From contig NC_014829.1 of the NCBI RefSeq assembly GCF_000177235.2, forward strand, positions 3,224,001 through 3,288,000: a DNA stretch of 64,000 bases, given 5' to 3'. This stretch comes from Evansella cellulosilytica DSM 2522 (GTDB lineage Bacteria; Bacillota; Bacilli; Bacillales; Salisediminibacteriaceae). How positions within the stretch are numbered: position 1 is the stretch's first letter; each line of letters starts with the position of its first letter. The translations under genes were made by a program, and so were the position numbers. Below the pieces are notes generated by a model. The model was not told where the DNA came from and ran no database searches. It saw only the letters and a list, made by a program, of their open reading frames with translations. Below, piece by piece: positions 9,943 through 19,472 of the stretch.

Positions 9943-11952
9943 TTAAACCTCATCAACTCTAGCGTAAATATCTGTTATAGCATCATCAATATACGAAGGA
10001 ATATGTTCAACCCTACAACTGGTTGAAAGACGTTGGGAAAATCTCCCCTTTCCAATTCCATTATTACTGCTCTCTATCTTTTTCAGACAATCCCAGTATT
10101 TTCTCTCCTCGAACTCTTTTCTGAAATTAGTTTGTTGCCTTGAACCACCTGATGTCAACTCATTAAATATGTCAAAAATAACTTTCTTTCCATCTTCACT
10201 TGCAGAGCAGGTATCCATAATATCGACTTCCATTGTGTACCTGCCGATAAAGAATCCTAATTTAGAAAAAAATTTATCTTGTTCTTGAAAGGAATCAGGT
10301 ATTTTTGACTCATTCAACTTTTGTAGATCAATTAACAAGCTACTAATTCGTTCGTTCCCAAGATACCCATATTGTTGATTAGAACCTTCGGACATTATAT
10401 GAAATTTTCTTGTGGGTTCATTATCGTCATCATCTTTGACTTCAATATAAAAATCTCCGTCAGTGAGAGCGACATACGGTATGCCTAATAAATCAAGGAA
10501 TTTTACAAATGGTTTAAAATTTGTTGAATTAATGTTACAACATATAATCCCTTTTAAGTCCAATGGTTTTTCTAATAAATCAGCAAAAGCAGGAATTAAA
10601 TATTCTTCAGCAATTCCTTCAACCAAAATGACACCTTTACCAAAGTATATTTCACCCTTTTTCACATCAATATATCTTTCTAGGTCTCTCCGTTCACCAT
10701 CTGTTAATTCTATAGTTGCGGTTGAATGGACTACGGTTCCTTGGTTTGTCGCTCGTAAATGGACAATTGAATCTAATGGAGCAACAGATGTAATATATGG
10801 AGAATGCGTAGTCATTAAAACAGATGTGTTTTTCTTCATTACATCCTTGTAAATAATTCTTTGAAAAGTAGGGTGCAAATGAGCTTCAGGTTCTTCGATA
10901 GCTGGAATAGTGAACCCCTCGGTCGAAGAATGATTAGTATCCATAAAACTGTATAAATCAATTAAATTCTGTTCATTCAGATCTTGTTTTAGAGAATAGT
11001 TTTCTTTTTCCGTTTTTTCATAGCACAGTGTTAAAATGTCACTTTCATTTTCTAAAATAAGCTCATCGTATGTATCCTTTTTGATTAGTGAAGGGATTGT
11101 CTTATCTTCCAAAGATAACAGAATTAAGGAAATGTACAAAATATTATTTAAGCCCAGACTCGTTTCACTAGTAGGTCGTTGTTTTTCTATGCCGATCATT
11201 AATTTCAAGGTGTTAAGTATTCGATTTGGATCAACGTCTACAGTTTCTAATGCAATCTTTGAATAAGGTTGGTTGCCCAAAACATTTGAGAATCTCTTAT
11301 TTATTTGAGTTTGGAGATCAACTAATTCATCAATAGTCAGAATATCATTACTTTGTTGTTTTAGTTTATTGGAGATTTCAACCAGTTCGTCTTTATCAAT
11401 TTTATATTGCTTTAATAATTGATTAATGGGGGATCTACGAATATTTTTCAACTCAGCTTCAACATCACGTATAGCATTTATAACTTTTAAATTTAGATAC
11501 TTTCTATGTGAATGATTAAATGCAACTTCTGTCTTTTCTCCTTGAAATATAGTGTACTCATATTCATATTTCCCGTTTATATTAGTTACAGGAAAGTAAT
11601 GGTATGTAAGTCTTATTACTGGTTCGCTAGCTCTTATCGTTGCATCGGCTAACATAGATAAAAGAGATTTATTGTGTTCAAATCCTTTGATTTCTATTAT
11701 TATTTCAATTTCATCACCATTTTTCATTGGATCAACTAATCCATCGAAGAAATCAGATTCATTTAAATAACGATCCTCATCAGACAGCTTCGGATCTAAA
11801 ATGATTTGAATTGCTCTTAGAAAGTTTGTTTTTCCGACGTTGTTTTCCCCAATGATTACCTGTTTATGACTCAGAACTACGTCAACATCTTTATAATTTC
11901 TGAAATTTTTAATTTTTACCCTTGAAATGTATGGAGCGCTTAGTTCGTTCAT
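9943..11952 (-). CDS. gajA: OLD-family ATPase/TOPRIM nuclease (Gabija GajA-like)
   Basis: 669 residues. The N-terminal ABC-type ATPase has Walker A GENNVGKT (35-42) and Walker B EEPEAHLHP (353-361), followed by a His switch in TTHSPY. The C-terminal TOPRIM nuclease has LVEGIAEE (Glu445) and DGD (498-500). This is the class 2 OLD layout, and the adjacent helicase makes it a Gabija-type pair. Expected role: a nucleotide-sensitive DNA nickase/nuclease in phage defence. The ATG is preceded by a GGGGGGAA-like ribosome site. The upstream non-coding region is long, so the promoter should lie in 11953-12250. Intact as far as can be read. Confidence 0.87.
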   Translation of the reverse strand: MNELSAPYISRVKIKNFRNYKDVDVVLSHKQVIIGENNVGKTNFLRAIQIILDPKLSDEDRYLNESDFFDGLVDPMKNGDEIEIIIEIKGFEHNKSLLSMLADATIRASEPVIRLTYHYFPVTNINGKYEYEYTIFQGEKTEVAFNHSHRKYLNLKVINAIRDVEAELKNIRRSPINQLLKQYKIDKDELVEISNKLKQQSNDILTIDELVDLQTQINKRFSNVLGNQPYSKIALETVDVDPNRILNTLKLMIGIEKQRPTSETSLGLNNILYISLILLSLEDKTIPSLIKKDTYDELILENESDILTLCYEKTEKENYSLKQDLNEQNLIDLYSFMDTNHSSTEGFTIPAIEEPEAHLHPTFQRIIYKDVMKKNTSVLMTTHSPYITSVAPLDSIVHLRATNQGTVVHSTATIELTDGERRDLERYIDVKKGEIYFGKGVILVEGIAEEYLIPAFADLLEKPLDLKGIICCNINSTNFKPFVKFLDLLGIPYVALTDGDFYIEVKDDDDNEPTRKFHIMSEGSNQQYGYLGNERISSLLIDLQKLNESKIPDSFQEQDKFFSKLGFFIGRYTMEVDIMDTCSASEDGKKVIFDIFNELTSGGSRQQTNFRKEFEERKYWDCLKKIESSNNGIGKGRFSQRLSTSCRVEHIPSYIDDAITDIYARVDEV

Positions 11953-12857
11953 ATTTCCCCCCTAAAGTTAAGTCTTTTTATGGGTTGCCTGTTCATTGTT
12001 GTGATGTTTTATTTTTCTAAGTGGTCTTTGAAACTTCTGTAATTAGTAGGAAGTTCACTCATTAAATGTTGCCTATTTACCTCTCCATTGATTTCAAAGA
12101 AATAGTAACATTGATGATTGAAGCCAATGGTATTTCTTTATGCTACTATCCAGTAAAGAGATTTTTTAAACGTAGACAATGTAAATATTACCTCCTACAA
12201 TTTATGGGAATTGCATTATGATATTATTCTACTAAATAATACCTTTTTCAACAATTAATAAATTCTGAAAACAATACAAAGGTTATACATATCTCTACTA
12301 AGGGAAGGAAGAAAAATACTTTAAGCAAAAAAGCCGAATTTTAAATTAGAAATCGACTTTTGTTTGCTTGCAACAACCGAAAAAATTTACTTTAAAATAA
12401 AACAGCCTAATCCTTCTATTTATACCGAGGAAATAGGCTTTTGGTTCTCCACAATCGCACCAAATTGTGAATTATCACATTTTTTAAAATGGCATCGTTG
12501 TATTTTCCAGTAAATAGTTGATATATTTGTTACTCTTGTTACACTAAAGCTCCTATATTAGTTGAAGAAGGCCGATGGCAAACTTTATGTCTATCGTTCT
12601 TCTTGTCTGCTGTACAGTATCGTTGTACTATGTAGTAGTGGTTAAGCAAATTCTAAAAGCATTTCAAACTTCCCCTAAATTTTCATAACATTAAAGTTTT
12701 GATAGGTGTAGATTATGTTCCTATATACCATTTGGGTTGAATAGTGGTCGCAGATATTATGGTGTAGTGGTGTTTACCTAATTATAATCGATTAAGAAAA
12801 ACTATTTCTGCCTCATCAACGCATTTACTCCAGAAAAAATAATTTCTTTTTAGATCT
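11953..12857. other. intergenic with hairpin remnants
   Basis: About 900 bp without a supportable gene. A terminator-like inverted repeat lies at 12402-12437 (AGCCTA...TAGGCTTTT), followed by a CCACAATCGCACCAAATTG string. Related strings occur beside hairpins near 51215 and 57550, and TTAGTTGAAGAAGG at about 12563 recurs near 51870. These look like eroded copies of a dispersed non-coding repeat or dead insertion sequence. Confidence 0.4.
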
Positions 12858-13397
12858 TCATAATTGTTTTTGATTTAGTTGTTTGATATCACTAGTCCTA
12901 TTTAGGACCATTAAAATTTTGTAAAGACTAATTGTTTCTTTAATGAGCGGGTTATTCTTATACTTAATTATATCAAATTTAATCTCTTCAAAATGACTCG
13001 TATCAAAATGCCATCTATGGCCAAGTTGAAAAGGATTATCATGACTTTCCAGATAATCACTAAAATCTTTTTTTTTACTTAAAATTCTAATATTTTTTTC
13101 TATTTCATCTTATAAAAATAGGTTAATGATATCAAATAGTAACTCTTCAACTTTCCTCTGGTTTTCTTCTTTTTCGAGCATTACTTGCTGCTTTGTTTGT
13201 TTATTTTCTTTATTTGCAATTAAATAGGCTACAATGCCACCGATAATACCACCAGAATAATTCCCGAAGAAACCAACCCTGGCAGCTTCATCACCAAGTG
13301 TATATCTTCCAGTGGGAACTCTTAACACTTGATCCAAAATAATTGATGTGAAAATTATGGCTAATGCTATTAAAATAATTTTTGCTGTAAAATTCAT
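12858..13397 (-). pseudogene. membrane protein gene interrupted by one in-frame stop
   Basis: Reading from ATG 13397 gives 95 residues with two hydrophobic segments (IILIALAIIFTSIIL near 6-20, then GGIIGGIVAYLIA near 50-62) and a charged tail. It then meets TAA at 13110-13112. The same frame stays open without any shift for 83 more codons (DEIEKNIRILSKKKDF ... LNQKQL) to TGA at 12858-12860. The simplest reading is a 179-codon gene with a single nonsense mutation. I do not recognise the family. It sits beside a decayed reverse transcriptase and downstream of defence genes, but no function should be assigned. Confidence 0.7.
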
Positions 13398-13505
13398 ATT
13401 AGACCTTATTTATGTAATTTTTTAGAACAGTGTAAAAAAACATATTTTTAGAAACAAATTTACCCATTATAAGATTTATTGACTTTACCACATAAAGTTT
13501 AGAGA

Positions 13506-14576
13506 CTAATATGTTTGATCCAAACTGGTAGTTTTCTCAACCAACGCTTTTATCATATCTTCCTTAGTCGAAGTCCATATATCAAAAACTCCTGTTACCT
13601 TCGCTGAGATAATATGTAATTGAAGATAAAGTAAAGTAATTAGAGTCAATATTGAGTATATCTATTAGTAAGTTTTCAGGGATTTCCATTTAGTATTCCA
13701 TTAGTATAATAATTAAATATAGTATTTCACTTCTTTTATTACTATGATATTTTATACTTCTAAAGTTTTATAAAAGATGAGCTCTTGTATAGAATTGTCA
13801 TTAATTATTTGAGATTCATTAGTTATGTAAACAATTAGTTTAGAAAACTTAATAACATTCTGAGTAGTTAATGAAAAAGTCAAAACATAATGTATTAAAT
13901 CTACAAATTTATACAGTAGATAACTTTTGTATTCATTACTTTGTATTTTTCCAAACGATTTGGAAATCAATCCCTTACAAACGTTTTCTAACGCAGATAA
14001 AATAAAAGAAACAATACTATGCTTATCTTTTTCAAACTCTATTATAATTGCACGTACCTCTGATATAAAAGTATTGGTTTCTCTTCTAACACTAGGTTTA
14101 TTCAACGATGATGGCTCTTCAAATAAGTCGAAATATTCTTTTAAAATCCTCCCTAACTTTACGACACATATATGTTTTTTCAAGAAGGGGTTACTCTCAA
14201 CAAAAGCCTTCGATTCATTAATTTTTAATTTATATTCATTACACACTTCAATATAAATGTTTTTTATTACGTCTGCTGTATGATAAGAATTTGTAAATAT
14301 AAAAATATCATCAATGGACCTAACTATCTCATAATCTCGTTTATAGAAGATATTCTCATGCTCTATTCTTTCATAAGCAATTTTATCAATCCTACAAAGT
14401 ACAATTTCTGCAACAATTCGAGAAAATTCCGGACCAACAATAATACCATTTGTCTCCCCGAAGTTACTCATCTGCATTATTTTATCTAATATTACGGAAA
14501 ACCTATTCCCATTCCTATTTTCACAGTTTCCTCGGTTTACTTTAATAAGCATTGAATTATCGTGTACAAACAACAA
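13506..14576 (-). pseudogene. decayed defence-type reverse transcriptase (DRT/AbiA-like)
   Basis: The longest open piece (13752-14576) shows the RT fingers-palm block GIIVGPEFSRIVAEIVLCRID. The catalytic block RSIDDIFIF keeps the Asp-Asp pair, followed by NEYKLKINESKAF. These match the group of chromosomal defence RTs rather than group II intron RTs. The piece opens at TTG without an initiation context and lacks motif A. Upstream, a different frame reads NCCLYTIIQ where DRTs have their motif A tail, so a frameshift is likely. Downstream of 13752, recognisable RT-like C-terminal residues (NYFTLSSITYYLSEGN, then VFDIWTSTKEDM) continue in two other frames to 13506. At least three lesions are therefore present. 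Confidence 0.7.
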
Positions 14577-15157
14577 TTAAAAAAAACAAAAAAAGAAGCA
14601 ACTGTATCTCTATATTCAATACTGGTTACTTCTTGAGTATTCTTTGGTAATTTTTTTAACTTTAACACATCTATTCCAGTAAATAAGTTATAACCACTTT
14701 GACAATATTTCATCATAAAATGGATCATCCATCATGGAGTGGACTAATATGCCATTCGAAAGACTGTGTTTTACCATCTTTTTGTTTTTTATAAGGAGCT
14801 AAAAGTTCATCTAATACATGCATGATTAGGGAATATGTCTCGAGTATTTCTAGCGTATATTAATCATAATGGAAAGCAGCTCCACTTTCAGAATTTTTAT
14901 CCAAATTCAATATATTTATTCATACGTATTCACATATCATGTGAAAATTGTCTCAGGATTGATTTAAGAGTGTTCATAATAATTATGAAAAGATATCTAT
15001 AATTATCCTTCTTTTATTCATAGATTTTTCGTAACTACAATAACTCCGTAATTTCTTCACATTTTTAATATAACATTAATACTGTAACTATGTTTTTAAT
15101 CCCAGGGTTTAGTTATTTGAACTTAAAAAAATAATACGGAAATGTGGAGGAAATACG
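14577..15157. other. relic coding fragments and asnB upstream region
   Basis: Minus-strand fragments in shifting frames (FEWHISPLHDG, MDDPFYDEILSKWL, YNLFTGIDVLKLKK) suggest the lost N-terminus of the reverse transcriptase or a neighbouring gene. None is intact. The last 150 bp is AT-rich and should contain the promoter of the asparagine synthetase. I could not pick convincing -35/-10 boxes. Confidence 0.4.
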
Positions 15158-17050
15158 ATGTGTGGTTTTGTAGGCTATTTAATAAACGAACAGAATAATA
15201 ATAAAACGATAATAAAAAATATGGCAGACCAAATAATCCATAGGGGGCCAGATGATGAGGCATACTTTTTAGACAGTAAGATTGCCTTAGGTTTTAGACG
15301 TCTTTCAATAATAGATGTTGATCATGGTAAACAACCACTATTTAATGAAGATGAAACAAAAGTACTCGTATTTAATGGAGAAATATATAATTATAAAGAA
15401 CTGCGGGAAGAACTCTTGAGTAAAGGGCATCACTTCCGGACGAACTCTGATTCAGAAGTAATATTACATGGTTATGAAGAATATGGGAAATCACTGTTAA
15501 ATAAATTAAGGGGGATGTACGCATTTGTAATATGGGATCAATTGGAACATAAACTCTTTGGTGCCCGTGATATCTTTGGAATTAAACCGTTCTTTTATTA
15601 TTTAAATGGACAGGAATTTTTATTTAGTTCAGAAATAAAGGGATTTCTTCCCCACCCGAAGTTTGAGAAAGTTTTCAATGAAGCATCTTTATCTTACTAT
15701 CTCAGTTTCGAGTATATTCCTTCTAGTGAAACAATGTTTAGAAACGTATATAAACTGAAGCCTGGACATTACTTCGAATATGATAACGGACAATTTGAAA
15801 CATATGAATATCACAAATTTAACTATAATATTGATAACTCAAAAGACTTGGATGACTATGTTAAGTTGATTACGAATACATTTCAAGAATCTGTTAAAAT
15901 ACATGAGATTAGCGATGTCGAAATTGGAGGTTTTCTATCCGGGGGAATTGACTCCAGCTTCGTTCTCCATGAAGTAGCAAAAAGAAACAAAATAAAAACA
16001 TTTTCTGTTGGATATGAAGAGGAACAATTTAGTGAATTACAAGATTCTACTAATTTTGCCAAACAAATAGGTATTAAAAATATAACTGAAAAAGTATCAG
16101 CAGATGATTTTTTCGCAGCAGTACCAAAGGTCCAGTATCATATGGATGAACCAATGTCAAACCCTTCTGCAATTCCGTTATATTTCCTAGCTGATAAAGC
16201 AAGTAACTATGTAAAAGTTGTCTTATCAGGTGAAGGTGCAGATGAGCTATTTGGTGGATATAATCAGTATACAGAAGCCTTGATATACGAAAAGTATCAA
16301 AAACTCCCTTACTCTTTTCGGAAACTATTGGGAACTATAGCAGAAAAACTACCACAAATTAAAGGACGTCGATTTTTGATGAGAGGTGTTCTACCGTTAA
16401 AGGAGCGCTTTTTCCGAATCGATTATGTATTTAATTATGATGAAAGGCAACAAATATTAAAAAATAAGAGTTTAAATAAACAGGCTTCCTTATTAACAAA
16501 TAGCTGGTTTGAGGAGTCTAATCACCTAGATCAACTTACACAAATGCAGTATTTAGATTTTCATACCTGGTTAAGTAATAATATTTTAGTGAAAGCAGAT
16601 CGTATGAGTATGGCACACTCCATAGAACTTAGGGTTCCTTTTTTAGATACAAAACTGTTAGATATAGCCTTGCATTTACCATCAAAATATCGGGTCGCAA
16701 AGAAACGTACTAAGGTATCTTTACGTCAAGCAGCTATGAGGGAACTTCCCGAAAGGACTGCAAATAAAAAAAAGTTAGGTTTCCCATCTCCATTGGCTAG
16801 TTGGATAAAACAAGAGAAATACTATGAAATGATCAAAGTTAAGTTTAATTCAGATATATCTAGTCGTTTTTTTGAAACAAAAGAACTCATGAAGCTATTG
16901 GATGAGCACCGATATGGCACAAAAGCAAATATGCGTAAAATATGGTCGATTTACTGTTTTATTTTGTGGTATGAACAGTTTTTTCAGAATGAAGAGATTG
17001 TTCAACCCCAGCGTGTTATGGTAACTGGTATCCTACAAAAAGGGGGGTAA
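15158..17050 (+). CDS. asnB: asparagine synthetase, glutamine-hydrolysing
   Basis: 630 residues, the full family length. It begins MCGFVGYL, so Cys2 becomes the N-terminal glutaminase nucleophile after Met removal. RRLSIID and FNGEIYNYKELR belong to the N-terminal amidotransferase domain (to about 190). The synthetase domain carries the pyrophosphate loop LSGGIDSS (about 262-269). It converts aspartate and glutamine to asparagine with ATP. Good ribosome site GTGGAGG before ATG 15158. No pathway partners adjoin it, so in the island it is probably captured cargo; asnO-like copies occur in sporulating bacilli. A substrate other than aspartate cannot be excluded from the sequence alone. Confidence 0.88.
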   Translation: MCGFVGYLINEQNNNKTIIKNMADQIIHRGPDDEAYFLDSKIALGFRRLSIIDVDHGKQPLFNEDETKVLVFNGEIYNYKELREELLSKGHHFRTNSDSEVILHGYEEYGKSLLNKLRGMYAFVIWDQLEHKLFGARDIFGIKPFFYYLNGQEFLFSSEIKGFLPHPKFEKVFNEASLSYYLSFEYIPSSETMFRNVYKLKPGHYFEYDNGQFETYEYHKFNYNIDNSKDLDDYVKLITNTFQESVKIHEISDVEIGGFLSGGIDSSFVLHEVAKRNKIKTFSVGYEEEQFSELQDSTNFAKQIGIKNITEKVSADDFFAAVPKVQYHMDEPMSNPSAIPLYFLADKASNYVKVVLSGEGADELFGGYNQYTEALIYEKYQKLPYSFRKLLGTIAEKLPQIKGRRFLMRGVLPLKERFFRIDYVFNYDERQQILKNKSLNKQASLLTNSWFEESNHLDQLTQMQYLDFHTWLSNNILVKADRMSMAHSIELRVPFLDTKLLDIALHLPSKYRVAKKRTKVSLRQAAMRELPERTANKKKLGFPSPLASWIKQEKYYEMIKVKFNSDISSRFFETKELMKLLDEHRYGTKANMRKIWSIYCFILWYEQFFQNEEIVQPQRVMVTGILQKGG

Positions 17051-17515
17051 AGAGTTTCTTTGTTACATCATTCATCCTTAGGGTTTCGTTTGCCCATTTG
17101 GATAAACTTGCCCCGATATTATGGTTAGAAGAAGGAAGGTTAACAGCTTCAATGTCGTGAAACATAGAACTCCATAACCCTACCTTTGTAAATGAACCAA
17201 CAGAAGGACCGTATAATCATGTTTATCTAATTAGTAACGAAGAATAAGTTACCCTATAAACACGTGGAAATACTGAAGAGGAACTCGAAATAGTACAAGC
17301 AAAAGGTGCCGGGCATTGTGTTCATTGCGGACACTAAAAAAAATGTATTCCCTTTTCTTGATATACAGTAAATGGCTAAAGAGATTATCTATAAAATGTA
17401 GATGATCTCTTTTATTTTCATGACAAGGTACCTCACTGAATATAATCACATCCCCTACGTAAACTTAAAAATTTCCATAACACAATTAGTTCCTCTTCTA
17501 AAACATCAATAAGCT
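17051..17515. other. relic coding sequence and terminator
   Basis: After asnB, plus-strand fragments in changing frames read DKLAPILWLEEGRLTASMS, PTFVNEPTEGPYNHVYLIS and EEELEIVQAKGAGHCVHCGH ending at about 17336. They look like one eroded gene with a Cys/His-rich C-terminus, plausibly metal-related given its neighbours. The family is not recognised. A hairpin AAAGAGATTATCT/AGATGATCTCTTT with T-run follows at 17381-17414. Confidence 0.4.
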
Positions 17516-17575
17516 ATGCATTTTATTATAAGTTGTACATATTATTTTTGTATTAGATGGAAGGAGGGAAATACA

Positions 17576-18490
17576 TTGACTACTTTTAATATTATAGTAA
17601 TAACTTTATTAACGATTATACTTTTTACTTCCTTTACTACTTCAATCATACAAAGAAAGAATAGTACAACAATGACAGGTATGATGACAGCAATGGTTAT
17701 AGGTATGAGTATCGGTTTAACTATAGGTGTTTTACTTGGTAATTTATTCCGAGGAGACCTATTAATTTCAACAACCATTTCGATGGGGATAGGTATGTTT
17801 GCGGGCATTTTAATAGGAATGCCGTTCAATACACTAGCCGTTTTAGATGGAATGCTCGCGGGGATTATGGGTGGAATGATGGGTGCTATGCTTGGAGAAA
17901 TGATTACTCTTACGGATGCTATACTTTTAGTGAAAATTTTATTATCTGTTTCAGTCTGTTCCACAATTTTGATATTATTATTTCTATTACAAAATAAGAA
18001 AAGAGATGAAAATGCTAATTTAAAGTGGATGATACGCCCCATCACAACTTTTGTTCTCCTATTCATACTTCTTGTATGGTTAGATCAAATAAATGTAAAC
18101 TCAAACTTAGACCATCCCAATCAAAGTCATTATAATCATGAAATGCACATTCCTAAAAATCAGTTGGAAATCGAAGTAACCGGTTTTGCATATAGCCCTA
18201 GTGAGATATTCGTTAATAAATCGGAGATTACGGAACTTATATTAGTTAATAATTACGAAATTGAACATAATATAGAAATCGTAGATTTACCCGTTGAAAA
18301 AATTGATAATGAATCTGAAAAAGATAGTCATGGAAGTCACTCTCATAATTCAGCAATACATATCCATGCGCAACCTAATAGTACTAATTCAATTAGTTTT
18401 ATACCAACTCAGGAAGGAACTTATCTCTTTTATTGTACAATACCTGGGCATAAAAAAAAGGGAATGATTGGCACAATAACAGTAAATTAG
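17576..18490 (+). CDS. membrane-anchored cupredoxin-domain protein
   Basis: Start taken at TTG 17576 (304 residues), because AAGGAGGG at 17561-17568 precedes it by 7 bases; an ATG 60 bp upstream has no ribosome site. Residues 1-150 hold four or five hydrophobic, Gly/Met-rich segments (GGMMGAMLGEM). A His-rich stretch (SHGSHSHNSAIHIHAQ) lies in the extracytoplasmic part. The C-terminal domain has cupredoxin copper ligands: a His in IEHNIEI, and Cys-x4-His-x4-Met in YCTIPGHKKKGM. It lies immediately before the copYAZ genes, so a role in extracytoplasmic copper binding or transfer is inferred. Not linked to a named family beyond the cupredoxin fold. Confidence 0.75.
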   Translation: MTTFNIIVITLLTIILFTSFTTSIIQRKNSTTMTGMMTAMVIGMSIGLTIGVLLGNLFRGDLLISTTISMGIGMFAGILIGMPFNTLAVLDGMLAGIMGGMMGAMLGEMITLTDAILLVKILLSVSVCSTILILLFLLQNKKRDENANLKWMIRPITTFVLLFILLVWLDQINVNSNLDHPNQSHYNHEMHIPKNQLEIEVTGFAYSPSEIFVNKSEITELILVNNYEIEHNIEIVDLPVEKIDNESEKDSHGSHSHNSAIHIHAQPNSTNSISFIPTQEGTYLFYCTIPGHKKKGMIGTITVN

Positions 18491-18823
18491 TCACAAATGA
18501 ATATTCTCCGCTAGCCTCCATTATGAGATGTATTCATATAATATCAGTATTCAAAAATGCAGATCAGGAGAATCATCTCATTCCCTCCTCCTCTCTCCTC
18601 TAAGCTAAAAACTTTCATAAATTTCTCTAAAAAACCAACAATAACAAATAAAAGATCCAGTCACTAGTGTACGTTAATTTTAATCAGAAAAATATTAAAG
18701 TAAACTCACCATTTTCCAATTAATAGACTTATGAATGTATAACACACTGTAACACGTAAATACTTTACACTCTCGTCGTAAGTATAATTTAATTTTAAGA
18801 ATCAAAATTCCTATAAAAAAGTG
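18491..18823. other. intergenic, no gene seen
   Basis: AT-rich spacer between the cupredoxin gene and the cop promoter. No ORF and no clear hairpin is visible. Confidence 0.5.
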
Positions 18824-18880
18824 TTGACAAAAACCGATTACAATTGTAAACTGAAACCAATAAATCGATTACGTTTGTAA
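18824..18880 (+). promoter_or_regulatory. cop promoter with two CopY operators (cop boxes)
   Basis: -35 TTGACA at 18824-18829, 17-bp spacer, -10 TAAACT at 18847-18852. A perfect dyad TTACAATTGTAA (18838-18849) overlaps the -10. A second, imperfect copy TTACGTTTGTAA (18869-18880) lies 31 bp on, just before the ribosome site. Both fit the TACAnnTGTA cop box bound by CopY repressors, consistent with copper-relieved repression of the copY gene and probably copAZ. Confidence 0.85.
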
Positions 18881-18898
18881 ACGATAGGTGGTGATGGT

Positions 18899-19348
18899 AT
18901 GACAACCGAAATTAACACTAGGATTACCGAATCAGAATGGGAAATTATGCGTGTGGTTTGGACATTAAATAAAGTTACAAGTAAGGAAATAATCGAAGTT
19001 TTACAAGAAAAAAAAGATTGGAAACCAGCAACTACGAAGACATTTATAGGCCGCCTCGTAAAAAAAAGAATGCTCAATACAGAGTCTCATGGAAAACGCT
19101 ACATCTATTCTGCAGCTGTCAGTGAAGATGAAACAGTGAAAAATGTTACTAATGAATTTTTTGATAATATTTGTAGTAAGGATGTAGGAAAAACAATTGC
19201 AGAAATGATTTCTACCTCCACATTGAGCTTTGACGATATCGACTTATTGGAAGAAGTAATAGGAAAAAAGAAGAAAACAGCTGTAAAAGAAGTGAAATGT
19301 AACTGTTTAAAAGGACAATGCCAATGTAAAAATCATCATAATCATTAA
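18899..19348 (+). CDS. copY: CopY-family copper-responsive repressor
   Basis: 149 residues. The N-terminal BlaI/MecI-type winged helix (about 10-75) includes ITESEWEIMRVVW and KTFIGRLVKK. The C-terminus carries the CopY metal signature CNCLKGQCQC (Cys-x-Cys-x4-Cys-x-Cys) followed by a His-rich tail (NHHNH). Cu(I) binding there displaces Zn and releases the DNA. The two cop boxes directly upstream are its expected targets. Ribosome site GGTGGTG before ATG. It heads a copY-copA-copZ cluster, as in Enterococcus-type copper homeostasis. Confidence 0.92.
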   Translation: MTTEINTRITESEWEIMRVVWTLNKVTSKEIIEVLQEKKDWKPATTKTFIGRLVKKRMLNTESHGKRYIYSAAVSEDETVKNVTNEFFDNICSKDVGKTIAEMISTSTLSFDDIDLLEEVIGKKKKTAVKEVKCNCLKGQCQCKNHHNH

Positions 19349-19383
19349 ATTATAAACCTTTTTTAAGTAAGTAAATTAGCAAG

Positions 19384-19412
19384 AATACACTTGAAGTCAT
19401 ACTCAAGTGTAT
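19384..19412 (+). terminator. hairpin between copY and copA
   Basis: ATACACTTGA (19384-19393) pairs with TCAAGTGTAT (19403-19412) across a 9-nt loop and is followed by TTTATT. It could attenuate or terminate copY transcription before copA. No separate cop box is visible in front of copA. Confidence 0.5.
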
Positions 19413-19472
19413 ATTTATTCAAATTATATAGGTATAGTATGTAATTAAAAATAATAATTGGAGTGAACAAAA

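Noticed and set aside
13752..14576. Retron or group II intron reverse transcriptase
   Set aside because: No msr/msd-like repeat or intron RNA around it, and motif wording (GPEFSRIVAEI, SIDDIFIF) fits the defence RT group better.
17542..18066. 174-codon minus-strand ORF
   Set aside because: Antisense shadow of the cupredoxin membrane gene, whose motifs and ribosome site are clear.
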